Positions 50,553 to 60,800 of a stretch of 64,000 bases of DNA are shown here, piece by piece. Source of the DNA: JAAYCI01 sp964371725. GTDB taxonomy: Bacteria; Bacillota; Clostridia; Oscillospirales; Ruminococcaceae. The notes below the pieces were generated by a model, which worked only from the letters and a program-made list of their open reading frames with translations, did not search any database and was not told where the DNA came from. Each line of letters starts with the position of its first letter. Position 1 is the first letter of the stretch. The stretch spans positions 124,001 to 188,000 of the forward strand of contig CAYJNQ010000001.1 of NCBI GenBank assembly GCA_964371725.1. The letters run 5' to 3'. The translations under genes and the position numbers were made by a program.

Positions 50553-51980
50553 TTATTCCGATAGCGAAGATGCTTGTGTGTCCGCGGGTGGTTCTGCCGG
50601 CAACGGCGTTTTGCGCGGACGCCCCCGCGGGCGTTTGGGCGCATTGAGTTCCTCTTCCGTTTTCGGTTTAGGCGGCCGTCCCCTTGGGCGCTTTGGTGCG
50701 TTGAGCTCCTCTTCTGTTTTCGGCTTCGGTGGCCGCCCGGGTGGACGTTTGGGTGCATTGAGCTCCTCTTCCGTCTTCGGCTTTGGTGGTCGTCCACGGC
50801 GCGGTGCTGTGGCAGGGAGATCGCCTTCTTGTGATTTTAAAGAACGTTTTCTACGAATATCTTCCGCCAAGTTGGTCGCGCTTTCCAAGCTGACATCCCC
50901 TTTGGCGGCCGCCAATTTTTCCTCGGCAATTTTGGCTTTGGCGCGCGCTTCCTCAGCTCTTTTTTGTGCATCTGGTGCGCCTTGTACGGTATTGGGTTTT
51001 GCAAAGGCACCCATGTCGCCCGGCATTTTCCCACCACCACTCCAAGCCCTGGGTTGTTTTGGGGGTTGCCACGGCTGCGAAGCGGCCTCTAAGTCGGCCG
51101 AGGAAACCGCGTGCGAAGACACATAAGAACTCGTTTTACCCAGCACTTGGCGGGGCGTGATGTCCCGAACCGGTGGTGGGGCATCCGGGTGATCAAGCAG
51201 CGGTGCAGCACTTTGTCGAACATTCATTTGTTCCCAGATGCTGCCCGTTTGGTCCAACCCGAGCGAAGGGGCTGCCGGTTTGGGGTTCAAGATATGTGCG
51301 CGCGAATCGGGGCGTGATGCTGTATTTCCGGCGTTCGGGTCATCTGCAAACGAGGCTAATTGATCGGTACGGATAGCCGGAAACGCTTGAGAGCGAGCCG
51401 CCATGGAAGCCGCTTTACGCCGTGCAACAGCCGCCGCTTCTGCCTGCATACGCACAGCTTCCACCGCCTTTTGGCGCTCTTCTTCACTTTCAGGTGCTGT
51501 TTTGGTAACGGCCTCGGCGCCTGTTGCATTTTCTTTTTGGGCCTCGGGCGATTCCGAGCTCGACGGCACCGACGGATTCACCTTTGTGGGCATAGGCACC
51601 TGTGTGGGTGCCACCGATTGCGGTTTACCCTCTTGTTCCGATTTTGGCTTTCCGCCTAAAGATGCGAGGAAAAATGGAAGATTGCTTTTTTTGGCCGGTG
51701 TATGAACCACGGGAATTTCTCCGGTTTTTAGCATCGTTTGAATGCTTTGTTCGCTTAAATCTTCCACATCATGGTCTTTTTTATGCACAATTTCGATGGA
51801 ATAGGTGATGACCATGTAAACCGTGAACAACACCAAAATTCCGATAAGACCAATTAAAAGCCAAGTGATGACATCACTGAAATATCCTCGTGTAGAAAAA
51901 ACCAACAGAATGGCTCCCGCCAAAACAAGCAGAATTACCAGCCCGCTGAGAATTGTAATCAGTAGCCTTTTAACCAACAA
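50553..51980 (-). CDS. membrane-anchored protein with C-terminal AT-hook-like repeats
   Basis: A 475-residue protein. Two N-terminal membrane helices (about residues 3-26 and 36-58) are followed by a long hydrophilic region rich in Ala, Pro, Ser and Glu with a charged helix near EERQKAVEAVRMQAEAAAVARRKAA. The last part (about 394-457) has four GRP cores, RRGRPPKP, PPGRPPKP, PRGRPPKP and PRGRPRKT, in a 19-residue repeat with KTEEELNAPKRP. GRP flanked by basic residues is the AT-hook motif that grips AT-rich minor grooves. A membrane-tethered DNA-binding protein is the inference. Starts at TTG behind AAAGGAG, 104 bases after tsaB. Confidence 0.82.
   Translation of the reverse strand: MLVKRLLITILSGLVILLVLAGAILLVFSTRGYFSDVITWLLIGLIGILVLFTVYMVITYSIEIVHKKDHDVEDLSEQSIQTMLKTGEIPVVHTPAKKSNLPFFLASLGGKPKSEQEGKPQSVAPTQVPMPTKVNPSVPSSSESPEAQKENATGAEAVTKTAPESEEERQKAVEAVRMQAEAAAVARRKAASMAARSQAFPAIRTDQLASFADDPNAGNTASRPDSRAHILNPKPAAPSLGLDQTGSIWEQMNVRQSAAPLLDHPDAPPPVRDITPRQVLGKTSSYVSSHAVSSADLEAASQPWQPPKQPRAWSGGGKMPGDMGAFAKPNTVQGAPDAQKRAEEARAKAKIAEEKLAAAKGDVSLESATNLAEDIRRKRSLKSQEGDLPATAPRRGRPPKPKTEEELNAPKRPPGRPPKPKTEEELNAPKRPRGRPPKPKTEEELNAPKRPRGRPRKTPLPAEPPADTQASSLSE
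50616..50800. repeat. 57-bp in-gene tandem repeat (three units)
   Basis: Three units of 57 bases encode the 19-residue GRPPKPKTEEELNAPKRPR repeats. Silent-site differences show the copies are not freshly duplicated. Confidence 0.85.
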
Positions 51981-52083
51981 GCCACACTCCTTTCGATATA
52001 GACAACACAGGTTACATCCCGTAGATAATTTTGTGAAATACCCAACGATAAAAAAACATAGTTGGCCAAAAATGAAACAACCT

Positions 52084-52782
52084 TTATTGGCCGCTCTCTG
52101 CATTTTGCGAAAGCCGGGCCGCACGCTCTCGTTCGGCCTGAGGAAGACGCAAATAGTTGGGAAAAACGCTTGCGGCGCTGCAACAAAGCCCTTGCGCAAA
52201 TACATGTTGGGCAGCCTTGGCCACCCCACGTGCAATAAAAGGGCTAGGCTCTGAACCCAAGGTTGCACACACAGTATTATAACACAAACACGCGCCATCA
52301 CCAACTACGAAAAAGGCATCCTTCTGCTTTTGCAAAAACGAAGTGGCCTCCGAAGCCGGAGAAAGTGTATCCTCCACCAGGCGTACAAAGGGCTCAGAAC
52401 CGTGAAAAGCGGCCCAATACACTTGCTCACGTCGGGCGTTGATGGCCGCTAAAACGGGCCCGGTCCCGGGGGCACTGCGCGCCATGGCCTCCAAGGTGGA
52501 AACAGCAATCAAGGGCAACTGGTTTGGCAAGGCAAGCCCCTTTGCCAAAGCAAGGCCGATGCGCAGGCCCGTAAAGCTGCCGGGCCCCACGGTTAGAGCC
52601 AACGCCGACAAATCCCCCAAAGACAGGCCGGCCGAAAGCAAACCACGTTGTACCAAGGGAAGAAGGGTTTCCGAGTGCGTGAGGCCACGGTTCAAAAATT
52701 CCTCATATAGGGTTTGATTCCCTTTTTGAAGGCAAAGGCTTGCGGTGGCGCCACTGCAATCTAAAGAGAGTATGGTGCTCAA
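52084..52782 (-). CDS. tsaB: tRNA threonylcarbamoyladenosine biosynthesis protein TsaB
   Basis: A 232-residue ASKHA-fold protein. ILSLDCSGATASLCL, THSETLLPLV and VGPGSFTGLRIGLALAKGLAL are typical TsaB blocks. It is the TsaD partner in making t6A37 of ANN-decoding tRNAs. A TTG start overlapping the tsaE stop by four bases (TTGA) was chosen on family length; a second TTG three codons upstream is possible. rimI and tsaD are not next to it. Confidence 0.94.
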   Translation of the reverse strand: MSTILSLDCSGATASLCLQKGNQTLYEEFLNRGLTHSETLLPLVQRGLLSAGLSLGDLSALALTVGPGSFTGLRIGLALAKGLALPNQLPLIAVSTLEAMARSAPGTGPVLAAINARREQVYWAAFHGSEPFVRLVEDTLSPASEATSFLQKQKDAFFVVGDGACLCYNTVCATLGSEPSPFIARGVAKAAQHVFAQGLCCSAASVFPNYLRLPQAERERAARLSQNAESGQ

Positions 52783-53204
52783 AAGTGACAAGCCCCCTCA
52801 ATGCAAATTTCTCTTGTGTTTTCGGATATCAGCCGAATCTTTATCTCAATGACATCGGTTTTGGGCAGGCTTGAAAGATTTTCACTCCACTCTAAAGCAA
52901 CCACGGCCTTTTGCTCCAGGTATTCATAAAAACCGGCCGCCTCCAAATCGTCCTCGCTTTCGATACGCCATGCATCGAAGTGTGCAAAGGCCGGCGAACC
53001 ACGGTAATAATTGGCAATTGTGTAGCTGGGGCTGGAAACCTCATCCAAAACACCCAGCCCCACAGCAAGCCCTCGGCAAAAGGTGGTTTTACCGGCTCCG
53101 ATACCACCGGTGAAAGCAATGAGTTCACCACCACGAAGGCAAACGGCCAAACGTTTTGCCAAGGCAATGGTTTCTTCTGCATCATGGGTGGTAAAACAAG
53201 CCAC
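52779..53204 (-). CDS. tsaE: tRNA threonylcarbamoyladenosine ATPase TsaE
   Basis: A 141-residue P-loop ATPase. Walker A GGIGAGKTTF, PSYTIANYY, and HFDAWRIES are the TsaE marks, and LEWSENLSSLPKTDVIEI closes the fold. It drives turnover of the TsaBD complex. The GTG start behind GAGGAGG was preferred to a TTG ten codons earlier. First gene of its operon. Confidence 0.95.
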   Translation of the reverse strand: MACFTTHDAEETIALAKRLAVCLRGGELIAFTGGIGAGKTTFCRGLAVGLGVLDEVSSPSYTIANYYRGSPAFAHFDAWRIESEDDLEAAGFYEYLEQKAVVALEWSENLSSLPKTDVIEIKIRLISENTREICIEGACHF

Positions 53205-53265
53205 AGCCAAAGCCTCCTCATGTGGACGAACCAATCAATAAACGGAAAACAAAACCTAATCAAAC

Positions 53266-53294
53266 ATTATACTCTGCTTTTCAAAAAACCGCAA
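53266..53294 (-). promoter_or_regulatory. predicted promoter of tsaE-tsaB
   Basis: TTGCGG (53294-53289), 17 bases, TATAAT (53271-53266). Confidence 0.75.
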
Positions 53295-53368
53295 GCCCTT
53301 TGGTTTGTGAAAACTGCTGCGTGTGGACCAATGCAGCCTATGCCCTGTTCTTGGCCGCTTCACATTTT

Positions 53369-53905
53369 TTAAACCACTCCCTGCGTTTTCTCCTTAGAAA
53401 ACAGGTGTTTTTTCAGAATCTTCACCAGCGCAGGAACCAGAACAATTTGAAGGATGATGCCGGGCAAGCCCGTTGCAACGGCGGTTAAAACAGAGGCCAC
53501 TTGCCCAAAAGCCGCAAGTCCCAACAAATCCCCCAGCACATACACCGTAAGCAAATATCCAAAGCGTCCGGCCACCATTGTGCACAAAAGGCTGACATAC
53601 ACATTCCATTGATATTTCTTATACAAAAGCCCGCTCATAAAACCATACAAGCCCAGCTCCACGAGCATCACGGGTAGCATCAGTGCCCCGGGCATTCCCG
53701 TGAACAGAAAAGACAAAAAGGGTATCATCACCCCAAGCCCCAAACCAATGCAAGGCCCGTACAAAAAACCAATGAGTAAAACCGGAATATGCATAGGCAA
53801 CAAGATGGTGCCGGGAATTCCCATAGCATGCCCCGTTGCGTAGGGCAACACGATTCCCAATGCCAGAAAAAGACCCAATGTGGTCAATTCTTTTGTTTTA
53901 GACAT
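53369..53905 (-). CDS. ECF transporter substrate-binding S-component
   Basis: A 178-residue membrane protein with six helices in the S-component pattern. GHAMGIPGTILLPMHIPVLLIGFLYGP and GMPGALMLPVMLVELGLYGF are typical of one uncharacterised ECF S family. S-components bind a vitamin, base or metal and dock on a shared EcfAAT module, which is not in the window. It lies 14 bases after the dehydrogenase gene in one operon, so its ligand could be the compound the two enzymes handle. No riboswitch was found upstream. Confidence 0.85.
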   Translation of the reverse strand: MSKTKELTTLGLFLALGIVLPYATGHAMGIPGTILLPMHIPVLLIGFLYGPCIGLGLGVMIPFLSFLFTGMPGALMLPVMLVELGLYGFMSGLLYKKYQWNVYVSLLCTMVAGRFGYLLTVYVLGDLLGLAAFGQVASVLTAVATGLPGIILQIVLVPALVKILKKHLFSKEKTQGVV

Positions 53906-53919
53906 CTATTTCACCTGTT

Positions 53920-54885
53920 TCAATTGAGGATATGGGTGCTGCTTCCGGTTTCATCCACTTCTTTTATAATGTCGATGGCCATTTTATAGGTATTCCAGAT
54001 AGCCTCCTCGGTTTGACTGGAAACATGCGGTGTGAGCACAATGTTATCCAGCTCTCGCAGCTTTGCATTTTTGGGCAGCGGCTCTGTTGCAAACACATCA
54101 AAGCCTGCGGCACGTATTTTTCCCTGAGACAGCGCCTCATACAAATCGTCTTCGTTCACAAGATTTCCGCGTGCGGTGTTCACCAAAACGGCACTTTCTT
54201 TCATCATCGACAAGCGTTTTTTATCGATGATGTTGTGCGTTTCCTTCTTGTAGGGCATATGGATGCTGATCGCATCGGCAGTTTTGAATATAGTATCTAA
54301 ATCACACGAATTCACGTTAAGTTCTCGTGCCTCTTCTGCACTCAAAGAGGGGTCATACACCAAAATATTGCAAGAAAAACCCGAAAGCAAAACAGCAAGC
54401 ATCCTACCAATGGAACCAAAGCCCAATATACCCACAGTCGATCCCACAATTTCATTGCCCACATCTTTTTCCCAGCGTCCCTCTTTCAAGCAGCGCTCGC
54501 TTTTAAACAAAACACGCCGGCAGTTTAGCATCAGCATCAAGGCCATCTCTGCAACAGCCTCTTTGTTTGAATTGGTGGTTCTGGCCACTGCAATGCCATA
54601 TTCTCGTGCTTTTTTCAAATCTACAGCGTCGAAACCCACGCCAAAGCGCACAAGCAGTTTTGTTCTATTGTGAATTTCTTTGAAAATTTCTTCGCCATAA
54701 GGTTCAATGCCAATGATGCCCACATCGGCCTCTTTCAGTTCTCTTGCCAATTCCGCGCTGTTTCTTTCAAACTTAGGCCGATAGGCATAATCATACCCAA
54801 AACCGCGTGCATACTCGGCCGCGCGTTTGTTCAGCCGCTCATAGCTTTCATTTTCATCGCCAAACAGGGATACGATTTTTTTCAT
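53920..54885 (-). CDS. D-isomer 2-hydroxyacid dehydrogenase
   Basis: A 321-residue NAD-dependent dehydrogenase of the SerA/GyaR/D-lactate group. The nucleotide loop is GILGFGSIGRML. Catalytic arginine sits in NTARGNLVNEDDL, histidine in LTPHVSSQTEEA, and a glutamate in the segment between them. It reduces a 2-keto acid or oxidises the hydroxy acid. It starts inside the stop of the amidohydrolase gene (4-base overlap), so the two enzymes likely act in sequence. Substrate unknown. Confidence 0.92.
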   Translation of the reverse strand: MKKIVSLFGDENESYERLNKRAAEYARGFGYDYAYRPKFERNSAELARELKEADVGIIGIEPYGEEIFKEIHNRTKLLVRFGVGFDAVDLKKAREYGIAVARTTNSNKEAVAEMALMLMLNCRRVLFKSERCLKEGRWEKDVGNEIVGSTVGILGFGSIGRMLAVLLSGFSCNILVYDPSLSAEEARELNVNSCDLDTIFKTADAISIHMPYKKETHNIIDKKRLSMMKESAVLVNTARGNLVNEDDLYEALSQGKIRAAGFDVFATEPLPKNAKLRELDNIVLTPHVSSQTEEAIWNTYKMAIDIIKEVDETGSSTHILN

Positions 54886-55799
54886 TGGTTCTCCTCAAAG
54901 AATAAATGGTTTGCATTGTTGTAGTATAGGTTTTTCAGTTCTTCTTTTGTGAACAATTCACTTTTTTCAATATAATTTGCCAAGTGTGTGTAGCTGTCAT
55001 TCACGGCAGCATACGGTGTGTCCGAACCCCACATCAGCTGTTTATCTCCCACAACATCCATGGCTGTGCGCACAATTTTTGCAATGTCTGTGTAAGGATA
55101 CGGCTCTGCCGACACCAACTTCGGCAGGCAAGAGATGTCAAAAAACACATTGGTTCGTTTCAACATCTCCCATTTTTTTTGGCTCTCACTCAAATTTTGT
55201 GGGTTTGGGAACAATAGGTGACAGTGTACAATTTTTAATTTCGGGAACATTTCGCTTATTTTCAAAAGGTTTTCCGGCTGATGACTGTGTGTCGTTTCTT
55301 CCCCCACATCCAAGGCCAGAATCGCCCCATTCTTTTCAAGCAATGCATAAATAGCACACATTCTATCGTCTATTAAAGAGAATGGATCGTGACATCCCAT
55401 TAGCCCCCCGGCCGAGCTGATTTCAAACTTAGCAAGCCGAAATTTTTCCTTTTCTATATAGTTTGTCATCGTTTCGAGCGCATTGGTCATGAATGGGTCC
55501 ACGGTGCATGAAGGACAAAAACGGCTTGGATACTTTTTCATGATTTCCAAGTGGTACTGGTTCTGAAAGCCATACATACTGCCGTGCATCAAAACCGCTT
55601 TTTCCACATCATGATCGTCCATAATTTCAAGTGCCCGCTCCACCACAAAGGAGGTATCTCCAAACTCTTTTGGAAGTAAGTCGAATATTTCGCCGTTACC
55701 CCATTGCGCCTTTCCGTTTCCAATTGCACGAGATTCCCCACGCCAGCAATAGCCCGCAACCACTTTGGCCACATGCAAATGTGCATCGATTTTTTTCAT
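54882..55799 (-). CDS. amidohydrolase-2 family TIM-barrel enzyme
   Basis: A 305-residue metal-dependent hydrolase or decarboxylase. The N-terminal metal motif is DAHLHV, a mid-barrel HCHLLFPNP supplies another histidine, and SDTPYAAVND carries the catalytic aspartate. The ACMSD/4-oxalomesaconate-hydratase/TIM-barrel group is the closest type. It heads the operon amidohydrolase-dehydrogenase-S component, 12 bases after the GGDEF gene, with a GAGGAAGGAT-like site. Confidence 0.9.
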   Translation of the reverse strand: MKKIDAHLHVAKVVAGYCWRGESRAIGNGKAQWGNGEIFDLLPKEFGDTSFVVERALEIMDDHDVEKAVLMHGSMYGFQNQYHLEIMKKYPSRFCPSCTVDPFMTNALETMTNYIEKEKFRLAKFEISSAGGLMGCHDPFSLIDDRMCAIYALLEKNGAILALDVGEETTHSHQPENLLKISEMFPKLKIVHCHLLFPNPQNLSESQKKWEMLKRTNVFFDISCLPKLVSAEPYPYTDIAKIVRTAMDVVGDKQLMWGSDTPYAAVNDSYTHLANYIEKSELFTKEELKNLYYNNANHLFFEENQ

Positions 55800-55811
55800 A
55801 TCCTTCCTCCC

Positions 55812-57740
55812 TCACTCACCTCGTCGAAGATCGGATGAGGCGATAAAAATGGAAATCATCTTCAAAATATATTGAATGGTGTTGATTTCCTTCTCACTCC
55901 AAGCACGATGCTCGTTTTCATCATCGAGGCCAAAAACAAGCCGAGTATGTCCCTTTCCCTTCGTTTGTGTCAATAGATAAGCTCTCTTGCCCTCAAACCC
56001 CGGAATCCCGTTGGGGTCGAGTGCCACGGAACCCGGGCTGTTGTTGTACATGACGCCGTTTTGCTCCATCTCCGCAAAAAAGTCTTTGATGTTCTGAACC
56101 GGGACGTCTTGGAATTCTTCTATTTTCTCAAACTGCCGTTTTGCCGCCCACTCGTAGGAGATACTATAGCTTTTCCCTGCATTGAAGGTTTGCGCAATAT
56201 AGCAACGATCGGCATTCATATGCATCCCTATCAGTTTCAACGCAGTGTTTATAGCCTTGGCAACATCCTCTGCCTGATACATAAGATCGAACACCGCCGA
56301 GGTGATGTTCACATCAAAAAAGCTGTTGGTTAATTTGTTTGTGTTGTCCACCGCGGTAAGATTTTTTGTGCTGGCATCCGATATTTTGTCCGAATAAATC
56401 GTGTATCGGTCTTTGCCCGCTGTTTTTGAGCTGTACAACGCCTTATCGGCACACCTATAAAGCTCCTCGTAGCTATCTGCATGTTTTGGATACAGGGCAA
56501 TACCAATGCTACCGGAAACTTTATAATCTTTGTTTTCGCCCGAATAGCTCGTTTTAAAGGCATTGGCAATGGCTTTCGCCTTGCTGTTTATCACGGTTTC
56601 ATCCGATATGTTTTGCAAAAACACCAAAAACTCGTCCCCACCGATGCGACCAATCACATCGGCACCGCGAAAATTCGTATGCAAATTCTTTGCGATGTCC
56701 ATGAGGGTTAAATCTCCAAAATAATGCCCAAGTTCGTCATTCACAGACTTGAAATCGTCCACATCGATGAGGAACAGCGCATGCGACATGCCCTGAGAAT
56801 TCTCCAGAATGTCTCGCACGGTATTTTCCGTTGTGATTTTATTCAGGCAATTCGTGAGCAAATCGGTTTTAGAAAGCACCTCCAGCCTTTTTTGCTTGTC
56901 TATGTCATAGGTTTTGCCAATGGAAAACGTCGGTTTACCATTTTGGTTGTACATGGTTTTGTAGGTGATGCGATAATAGCGGAAATTTCCGCTTGGTTGC
57001 ACAAAACGAACCTCTACCGGCTCCACCACGCCGTTTTTCAGGTTTTGATCGAACCGCAAAAAAGTATCCAAATCATCAGGATACACCATGCCGCTGTCTA
57101 CCACATAGCTCGGGAATGGTTTTTTTTCGGCCGCAAGGCCCAAAATTTCCCTGCCCTTTCCAAAGAACTGTATCACGGACATACCCACATCGTATACCCA
57201 AAACCACTCCTCCGTCAGCTCTGCCACAGTGTTGAATAAATTTTTGTAGCTCACAAGGTTATGATAGTAGCCGTCCAGCATCATCTCCTCTGCATCCCCG
57301 GCCAACTGCGGGCGCAAATCGTGCATAAAGCTCACCAATAGCTTGTTGCCATTTTCGTCTTCTATGCCCAGTGGATAAATTGTGATGTGCAAAGGCAACT
57401 CTTCGCCTGTCAGCTTTTTATCCAACCAGTTGAATTTTGTCTCGCCCTTTTCCAGTGCATGCAGAACATGCTCTGCAAAGGCCGTCTTCGAGTTTTTGCC
57501 ATCCGGCTGTGTTTCCGGCACCAAGTTATAAAATTCTTTCAGATATGTGCTTTTATCGCAGACACCGTATAGTCTCACCGTATAGTCATTGCAATAGATG
57601 CTATCGGCTTTTTCATCGACAATATTGATACAAAGAGGAACATAATCCAAGATAGCCAACAGCTGCTCCAACGTAAACCGGCCTTCCTTGCATACCAAGC
57701 TTTGGTCATTTGCATCCTTTGTGCTACTCTTGTCTTTCAC
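55812..57740 (-). CDS. diguanylate cyclase with PAS and GAF domains
   Basis: A 642-residue cytoplasmic sensor enzyme. Order: PAS (about 25-140), PAS (about 165-290), GGDEF (about 295-450), GAF (about 475-640). The signature RIGGDEFLVFL is intact, and RGAD five residues before it is an RxxD inhibition site, so the product cyclic di-GMP should feed back. No membrane segment is present. The GTG start follows GGAGGG. Sequence in PAS, GGDEF and GAF shows it is a paralogue of the upstream large protein. Confidence 0.93.
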   Translation of the reverse strand: MKDKSSTKDANDQSLVCKEGRFTLEQLLAILDYVPLCINIVDEKADSIYCNDYTVRLYGVCDKSTYLKEFYNLVPETQPDGKNSKTAFAEHVLHALEKGETKFNWLDKKLTGEELPLHITIYPLGIEDENGNKLLVSFMHDLRPQLAGDAEEMMLDGYYHNLVSYKNLFNTVAELTEEWFWVYDVGMSVIQFFGKGREILGLAAEKKPFPSYVVDSGMVYPDDLDTFLRFDQNLKNGVVEPVEVRFVQPSGNFRYYRITYKTMYNQNGKPTFSIGKTYDIDKQKRLEVLSKTDLLTNCLNKITTENTVRDILENSQGMSHALFLIDVDDFKSVNDELGHYFGDLTLMDIAKNLHTNFRGADVIGRIGGDEFLVFLQNISDETVINSKAKAIANAFKTSYSGENKDYKVSGSIGIALYPKHADSYEELYRCADKALYSSKTAGKDRYTIYSDKISDASTKNLTAVDNTNKLTNSFFDVNITSAVFDLMYQAEDVAKAINTALKLIGMHMNADRCYIAQTFNAGKSYSISYEWAAKRQFEKIEEFQDVPVQNIKDFFAEMEQNGVMYNNSPGSVALDPNGIPGFEGKRAYLLTQTKGKGHTRLVFGLDDENEHRAWSEKEINTIQYILKMISIFIASSDLRRGE

Positions 57741-57822
57741 GATGTTCCCTCCGTCTCACCTATCTCATTTTCATCATATCTAAGCGCATCGGCCATTTTC
57801 CATTATGAAAATCCAGCTTCGG

Positions 57823-60800
57823 TCAGGATAAATCCTCAAAGTACTTTTGCTCAAATTCTTTTATACAAATGGGCTTGCTAAAATAATAGCCTTGCCCTTT
57901 TTGACAGTGTAAATCCTTCAAAATATGATATTGCTCGACCGTTTCGATGCCCTCTGCAACCGATACCATGCCCGGAAATTCTTCACAAAGGTTCAGCACC
58001 GCTTTGGTTAATATTCTGGATTTCGCTTCAAGATGCACCTCCCGTGTGAGACCCATGTCAATTTTTATCTCGTCAAAATCCGACATCCTTAGAGAACATA
58101 GGTTGGAATGTCCACTTCCGAAATCGTCTAAGGAAACACAGAAACCGGCATTTTTCAAAGATGTAATCACATAGGAGAACACTCTATCGTCTGTATGTCG
58201 GATGGTCTCTGTGATTTCCACCACAAACCTCGATTTGCTTACCCCATACTTTTCACATAAAGACGACAACTTGCTTACAATATCTTTTTCCATGATGGTG
58301 GAGCGCGAGCAGTTTACAGAAAATTTGATATCGGTTTCCACGCCACACTCTTTCCAGTGGCGCAAAAGGCGACATACCGTTTCAAATACATGCAAGTCAA
58401 TTTGTGAAATCATGCCCTCTTTTTCATAAAAGGGCACAAAATAAGCGGGAGACTGCACGTTGCCGCTGGCATCGATGCGCCGAATCAGAGCCTCGGCGCC
58501 GTCGAGCTCACCGGTTTGAAAATTGATTTGCGGCTGTAAATACACCGCATATTTCCCTCTTTTTATTTCTTTTTCAAGGTTCTTGCTCAAGATGGCCGTG
58601 TAGTTTTGGCTGTCCCACACGGTATTGTACTCGCCCATCTCATCCTCATCTTCGTCCTCGAAATCGCTGTTCCATGTAAAACCCACCGAGGCGTTCAGCT
58701 CTTCCTCTTGGAAAATAGCATCTTTCAACACATTGATTTTGCCCTCAAAGGCAAGCTCTTGCACATTTTTTTCCAAAACCACAAATTCATCGCCACCCAC
58801 GCGAAAGAAATTTTCCGAAAAAATTTCGCTGAGTATATGCGACATCCGCTTGACCATTTCGTCCCCATAGCGCGTGCCCTTTTCCTCATTGATTCTGGCA
58901 AGGCCCGTGATATCCACATAGGCAACACCCAAAGAAGACACTTTAGCCTCGTCTATTTCATGAAGAGCCCTGCGATAGCTGTGGCGGTTTTTGGCACCGG
59001 TTAAGGTATCGTAGTAACTGAGCTTGTTGAGTTGCGAAATGAGGTGATTTTTTTCAAGGAAGTCTGAAACAAACACGGAAAGTGAGCCAAGCAACCAGTA
59101 CTTGTCTATATTTTTTTCAACATTTTCAAGGCTGAATATCCCCATAAAAGCCCCGTTTGCATCTAAAATCGGCGCACAAAGCACACTTTTTATGCCTAGG
59201 CTTTCTGTGATGGCAATAAGTTCTTTTTGGTTTGCAAAGGTATTTGAAAAATCCGGCAGGTACTCTGCCCTTTTATTTCCAACCCGTTCAAAAAAAGGTG
59301 CAAGAGCTTCCATAGGCAGGTTTTGCAAATCGTGCTTTCTCTGTTCTGTGTGCTCGCTTGTCCACTCGTGCGAGCTGTACGCACTGAGCCCATCCTCTCT
59401 CACTCGAAGAATGACAGCCCGCGACACACCAAAAAACGCACCCACGATTCCGAGAATTCGTTTGATAGAAGCATCGGGTGTGCCACCCGTGTGCAACATC
59501 CGAATGCATTCCAAAAGCAAGTCTTGCTCTTCCAGTTTATCTGTAAGTTTTGCTTCAAGCCCCACCATTTTTGTGATGTCTGTGGCCACCTGCAATTTCA
59601 CCATTTTGCTGCCCAGTGGCACCAGCTTGTCTTTAAATAGGTAAGTTTTTTGGAAGCGAGGGTTGTAATAGGTCCACTCGTAAAAGGCATTTTCGGTTAC
59701 ATATTGGTTGGTGCAAAATTCGCATGGCTCGGTTTTTTCGTGCAAAAGGTCATAGCATTTTTTGGTTCTCCACACCGCTTCAGGCGGGTTGTTGTACATG
59801 CCCAACGCCCTTTTATTCATGTGAAGAATGTCAAAGGTTTCCGGATCCACAATGTAGATGAAGTTGTCTGTATTGTCGGCCACAAAGGCCGATATTTTGC
59901 TGTACTCACCCAGCACTTTCACCTCTTCATCCAAGTGCTTGCCCTGCAAAATCACAGAGAGTATTCTGGCCAAATATTGCAGCGTGTTGATTTCCACATC
60001 TTTCCAGACACGCGTTCTTTTGCAGTCCTCCATGCCAATAAAAAATAATACAACATCCTCTTTTTTGATTTGTGCATGCAAAAACGCCTTCGTGGTTTCT
60101 CTTTTAATCGCCTCTGTAAGCGCACCATCAATCGAGCAATCTTCCACGTTTTCACAAATGTACGTGCCATTTGGCAAGGCGCTGCCAAATAATCCCTGTA
60201 ACAGCTCTGCGGGCACGGTGCCCAGCTGCTGAATGTGCGAAGAAACACCCTGCTCACACCACTCGTGCGTGAAACGGTAGCTTTCACCCTCATCAAGCGA
60301 CTCTGCAATGAAACACCGGCTCACATCAAAATGTTGCCCGAGATAGCGTAAGGCCGAGGCAACGGCCATTTTATCGCTGTTGCGCTCGTACAATAAATTG
60401 AAAACAGCCGAAATAACCATGTGATCCATGTGAAGGCCGGCAATTTTGTTGGCCTTGGCTTCTTTTATCAGCCGCAGGGCCGATTCGTCCTCCAAAACGC
60501 CCTCGCAGCCGGTATCACAAAACTGCCAAGCACCGCCGCCCTTGCTTTTCACAGCATACACTGCACGATTTGCACTTTGCAGGCACACCTCGTAAGAAAA
60601 GCGGTTGTCTTCGCAAAAAGCCACGCCCATGCTCACCGAAATATCCGCACAGAAACCAAATATTTGATATCGCTCATTCACGCCCTTGTGCAAAAGCTCC
60701 AGACGCTGTGCAAAAGCCTCTTTGTCTTCCACACAATTTACATACACCACAAATTCATCGCCGCCCACGCGGCCCACAATGTCTTTTTCCTCACTCCACT

